Positions 11,573-12,872 of a stretch of DNA of 12,872 bases are shown piece by piece. A model generated the notes under the pieces. That model was not told the origin of the DNA. It did no database searches and worked only from the letters and a program-made list of their open reading frames with translations. Position numbers and translations under genes: made by a program. The stretch spans positions 1 through 12,872 of the forward strand of contig JAHDHN010000039.1 in assembly GCA_020631295.1 (NCBI GenBank), given 5' to 3'. Position 1 is the stretch's first letter; each line of letters starts with the position of its first letter. Source of the stretch: Rickettsiales bacterium (GTDB taxonomy: Bacteria > Pseudomonadota > Alphaproteobacteria > Rickettsiales > UBA8987).

Positions 11573-12231
11573 TACAGCACGCACCCAGCCTGTTAGATTG
11601 GGACATGTTTTATGCCACCAAGGAGGGTGCGCGCACCCTAAACCGTGTGGAAAAGCGCATTGCGGCGTTGTGGCAACGCAACACGCTGCGTGAGGCCAAT
11701 GTGCTGGCTGTGTGCACACAAGAGCATGTGGCTACCCATCTGCATGCAGAATGGTGTCTGCCCAATTGGTTTTCTGCTACTGGTACGCAGGCGCTCTCGC
11801 CTTCATTATGGCTGGAAGACAGCCTGCCCGTGCGTCATCAAAGCCAGGATATTGTGGTGCTGATGGATACGCTGGAATGGCATGCAGAGCCAATGTTGCT
11901 CTTGGAAGAAATATGGAAAAGCCTGCGCCCTAATGGTGAGTTTTTGCTGTTTTTGCCGGGTCGATATAGCATTTACAGCCCGCATGATGTGTCCTCTGAA
12001 AAGGCACATCAGGCCATTCGTGCATTTCAAAAACACACGCCAGAAGTAGCCTGCAAGCAGCACCGTGTCTATGGTGTATCTGCGCATTGGTATGAGCATT
12101 TAGGCCGGTTTATGGAATCCTTCTATTGCCGCAAAATCCAGCCAAATATGACCCCCACCAAGGCAAGCTTGGCCGAGAGGCTTTTGCCCTTGCAAGGTGA
12201 GGTAAAAGGCAGTAACTGCATGGACTCGTAA
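11569..12231 (+). CDS. class I methyltransferase-like protein with degenerate SAM motif
   Basis: 220 residues with the late strands of a SAM-dependent methyltransferase: LPVRHQSQDIVVLMDTLEW (86-104) and ILLEEIWKSLRPNGEFLLFLP-type strand 5 (about 110-130). This layout matches an alphaproteobacterial methyltransferase family whose N-terminus also has an LDWDMFYATKEG-like segment. Motif I, normally a glycine-rich loop after the first strand, here reads ANVLAVCTQEHVATHL (43-58) with no glycine, so SAM binding is doubtful and it may be a pseudoenzyme or bind another ligand. AAAGGGA (11555-11561) supports the ATG, which overlaps the yggS stop. Function unknown. Confidence 0.78.
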   Translation: MIQHAPSLLDWDMFYATKEGARTLNRVEKRIAALWQRNTLREANVLAVCTQEHVATHLHAEWCLPNWFSATGTQALSPSLWLEDSLPVRHQSQDIVVLMDTLEWHAEPMLLLEEIWKSLRPNGEFLLFLPGRYSIYSPHDVSSEKAHQAIRAFQKHTPEVACKQHRVYGVSAHWYEHLGRFMESFYCRKIQPNMTPTKASLAERLLPLQGEVKGSNCMDS

Positions 12232-12252
12232 ATTCAAACCAGGGAGATTTTT

Positions 12253-12855
12253 ATGAGCGTTTTAGTTGGCAAACCAGCCCCAGATTTCACAGCAACTGCC
12301 ATTATGGCCGATAACAGCATCAATGAGCAGTTTAACCTAAAAGAACATATCAAAGGCAAATACGGTATGGTATTTTTCTACCCGCTGGATTTCACCTTTG
12401 TGTGTCCTTCAGAAATTATCGCATTTAACAACCGCCTAGACGAGTTCAAAGCACGCAATACAGAGGTAATTGCGGTGAGTGTGGATTCTCATTTCTCGCA
12501 TCTTGCTTGGAAAAACACCGAGGTAAATAAAGGCGGTATTGGCCAAGTGCAGTTCCCTATGGTGGCTGATTTGACCAAGCAAATTGCCCGTGATTATGAT
12601 GTGTTATTGAACGAATCTGTATCCTTCCGTGGCACATTCTTGATTGATGATAAAGGCGTGGTACGCCACCAGGTGGTGAATGATTTACCGCTGGGTCGTA
12701 ATGTAGACGAAGCCTTGCGCATGGTAGATGCATTAGCATTCCATGAAGAAAATGGCGAAGTATGCCCGGCTGGCTGGAACAAAGGCAAAGACGGCATGAA
12801 AGCCGATGCAGATGGCGTAGCTGCTTTCCTGAGCAAGAATGCAGACGAGCTATAA
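12253..12855 (+). CDS. typical 2-Cys peroxiredoxin (AhpC/TSA family)
   Basis: Reduces hydrogen peroxide, organic peroxides and peroxynitrite using a peroxidatic cysteine, with a thioredoxin or AhpF-like partner for recycling. The 200-residue length is standard. Seen: FFYPLDFTFVCPSE (41-54) with peroxidatic Cys51 and its Pro44/Thr48 partners, catalytic Arg126 in SFRGTFL, and resolving Cys171 in GEVCPAGW. GGIG (94-97) is present, but the C-terminal YF extension of hyperoxidation-sensitive enzymes is not (ends NADEL). AGGGAG (12241-12246) is well spaced from the ATG. It begins 21 bases after the methyltransferase-like gene, so co-transcription is possible. No OxyR-type site is evident. Confidence 0.95.
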   Translation: MSVLVGKPAPDFTATAIMADNSINEQFNLKEHIKGKYGMVFFYPLDFTFVCPSEIIAFNNRLDEFKARNTEVIAVSVDSHFSHLAWKNTEVNKGGIGQVQFPMVADLTKQIARDYDVLLNESVSFRGTFLIDDKGVVRHQVVNDLPLGRNVDEALRMVDALAFHEENGEVCPAGWNKGKDGMKADADGVAAFLSKNADEL

Positions 12856-12872
12856 GCGCAACGTACATATTC

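Overview
The window looks like chromosomal DNA of an alphaproteobacterium, close to the replication origin. The grounds are a ParA/ParB pair, many copies of the parS centromere sequence, rsmG beside them, a DnaA-box cluster just upstream of rsmG, and a small NDUFS6-type zinc-finger protein of a kind common in Alphaproteobacteria. Long intergenic regions packed with palindromic dispersed repeats, together with an ankyrin-repeat exported protein, recall host-associated lineages such as Rickettsiales or Holosporales. That placement is inference; no rRNA or other decisive marker is present.

Layout. 1-129: end of a repeat-rich spacer. 130-1302 (-): PfkB-family kinase. 1303-1990: divergent non-coding region with a palindromic element and then an AT-rich, DnaA-box-bearing candidate oriC. 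1991-2647 (+): rsmG. 2648-3640: repeats and parS sites. 3641-4588 (+): parB. 4589-5376: repeats, parS sites, and the leader of parA. 5377-6138 (+): parA. 6139-6605: repeats and a possible broken tail of the next gene. 6606-7541 (-): SPFH/band-7 membrane protein. 7609-9564 (-): exported ankyrin-repeat protein. 9565-9793: structured spacer. 9794-9961 (-): zinc-finger protein. 10037-12231 (+): a four-gene overlapping or near-abutting cluster (two unknowns, a YggS/PLPBP-type protein, a methyltransferase-like protein). 12253-12855 (+): 2-Cys peroxiredoxin.

The most striking feature is the partition region. I count sixteen 16-bp parS or near-parS palindromes between 2029 and 6170. They occur in four arm combinations (TGT or TGC on the left, ACA or GCA on the right), plus one copy with a single mismatch. 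Four lie inside rsmG and one inside parA, so these stretches serve as both codons and ParB sites. The gene order is rsmG-parB-parA with spacers of about 0.8-1 kb, not the usual compact rsmG-parA-parB. The spacers also carry several families of palindromic elements, and some of these share long repeats with parS sites. This suggests that local duplication spread the centromere sites.

Likely cooperation: ParB loads at the parS cluster, ParA drives segregation of the origin region, and DnaA would initiate replication at the adjacent AT-rich region. The right half holds ordinary cell functions (membrane SPFH scaffold, PLP homeostasis, peroxide defence) and three proteins of unclear role.
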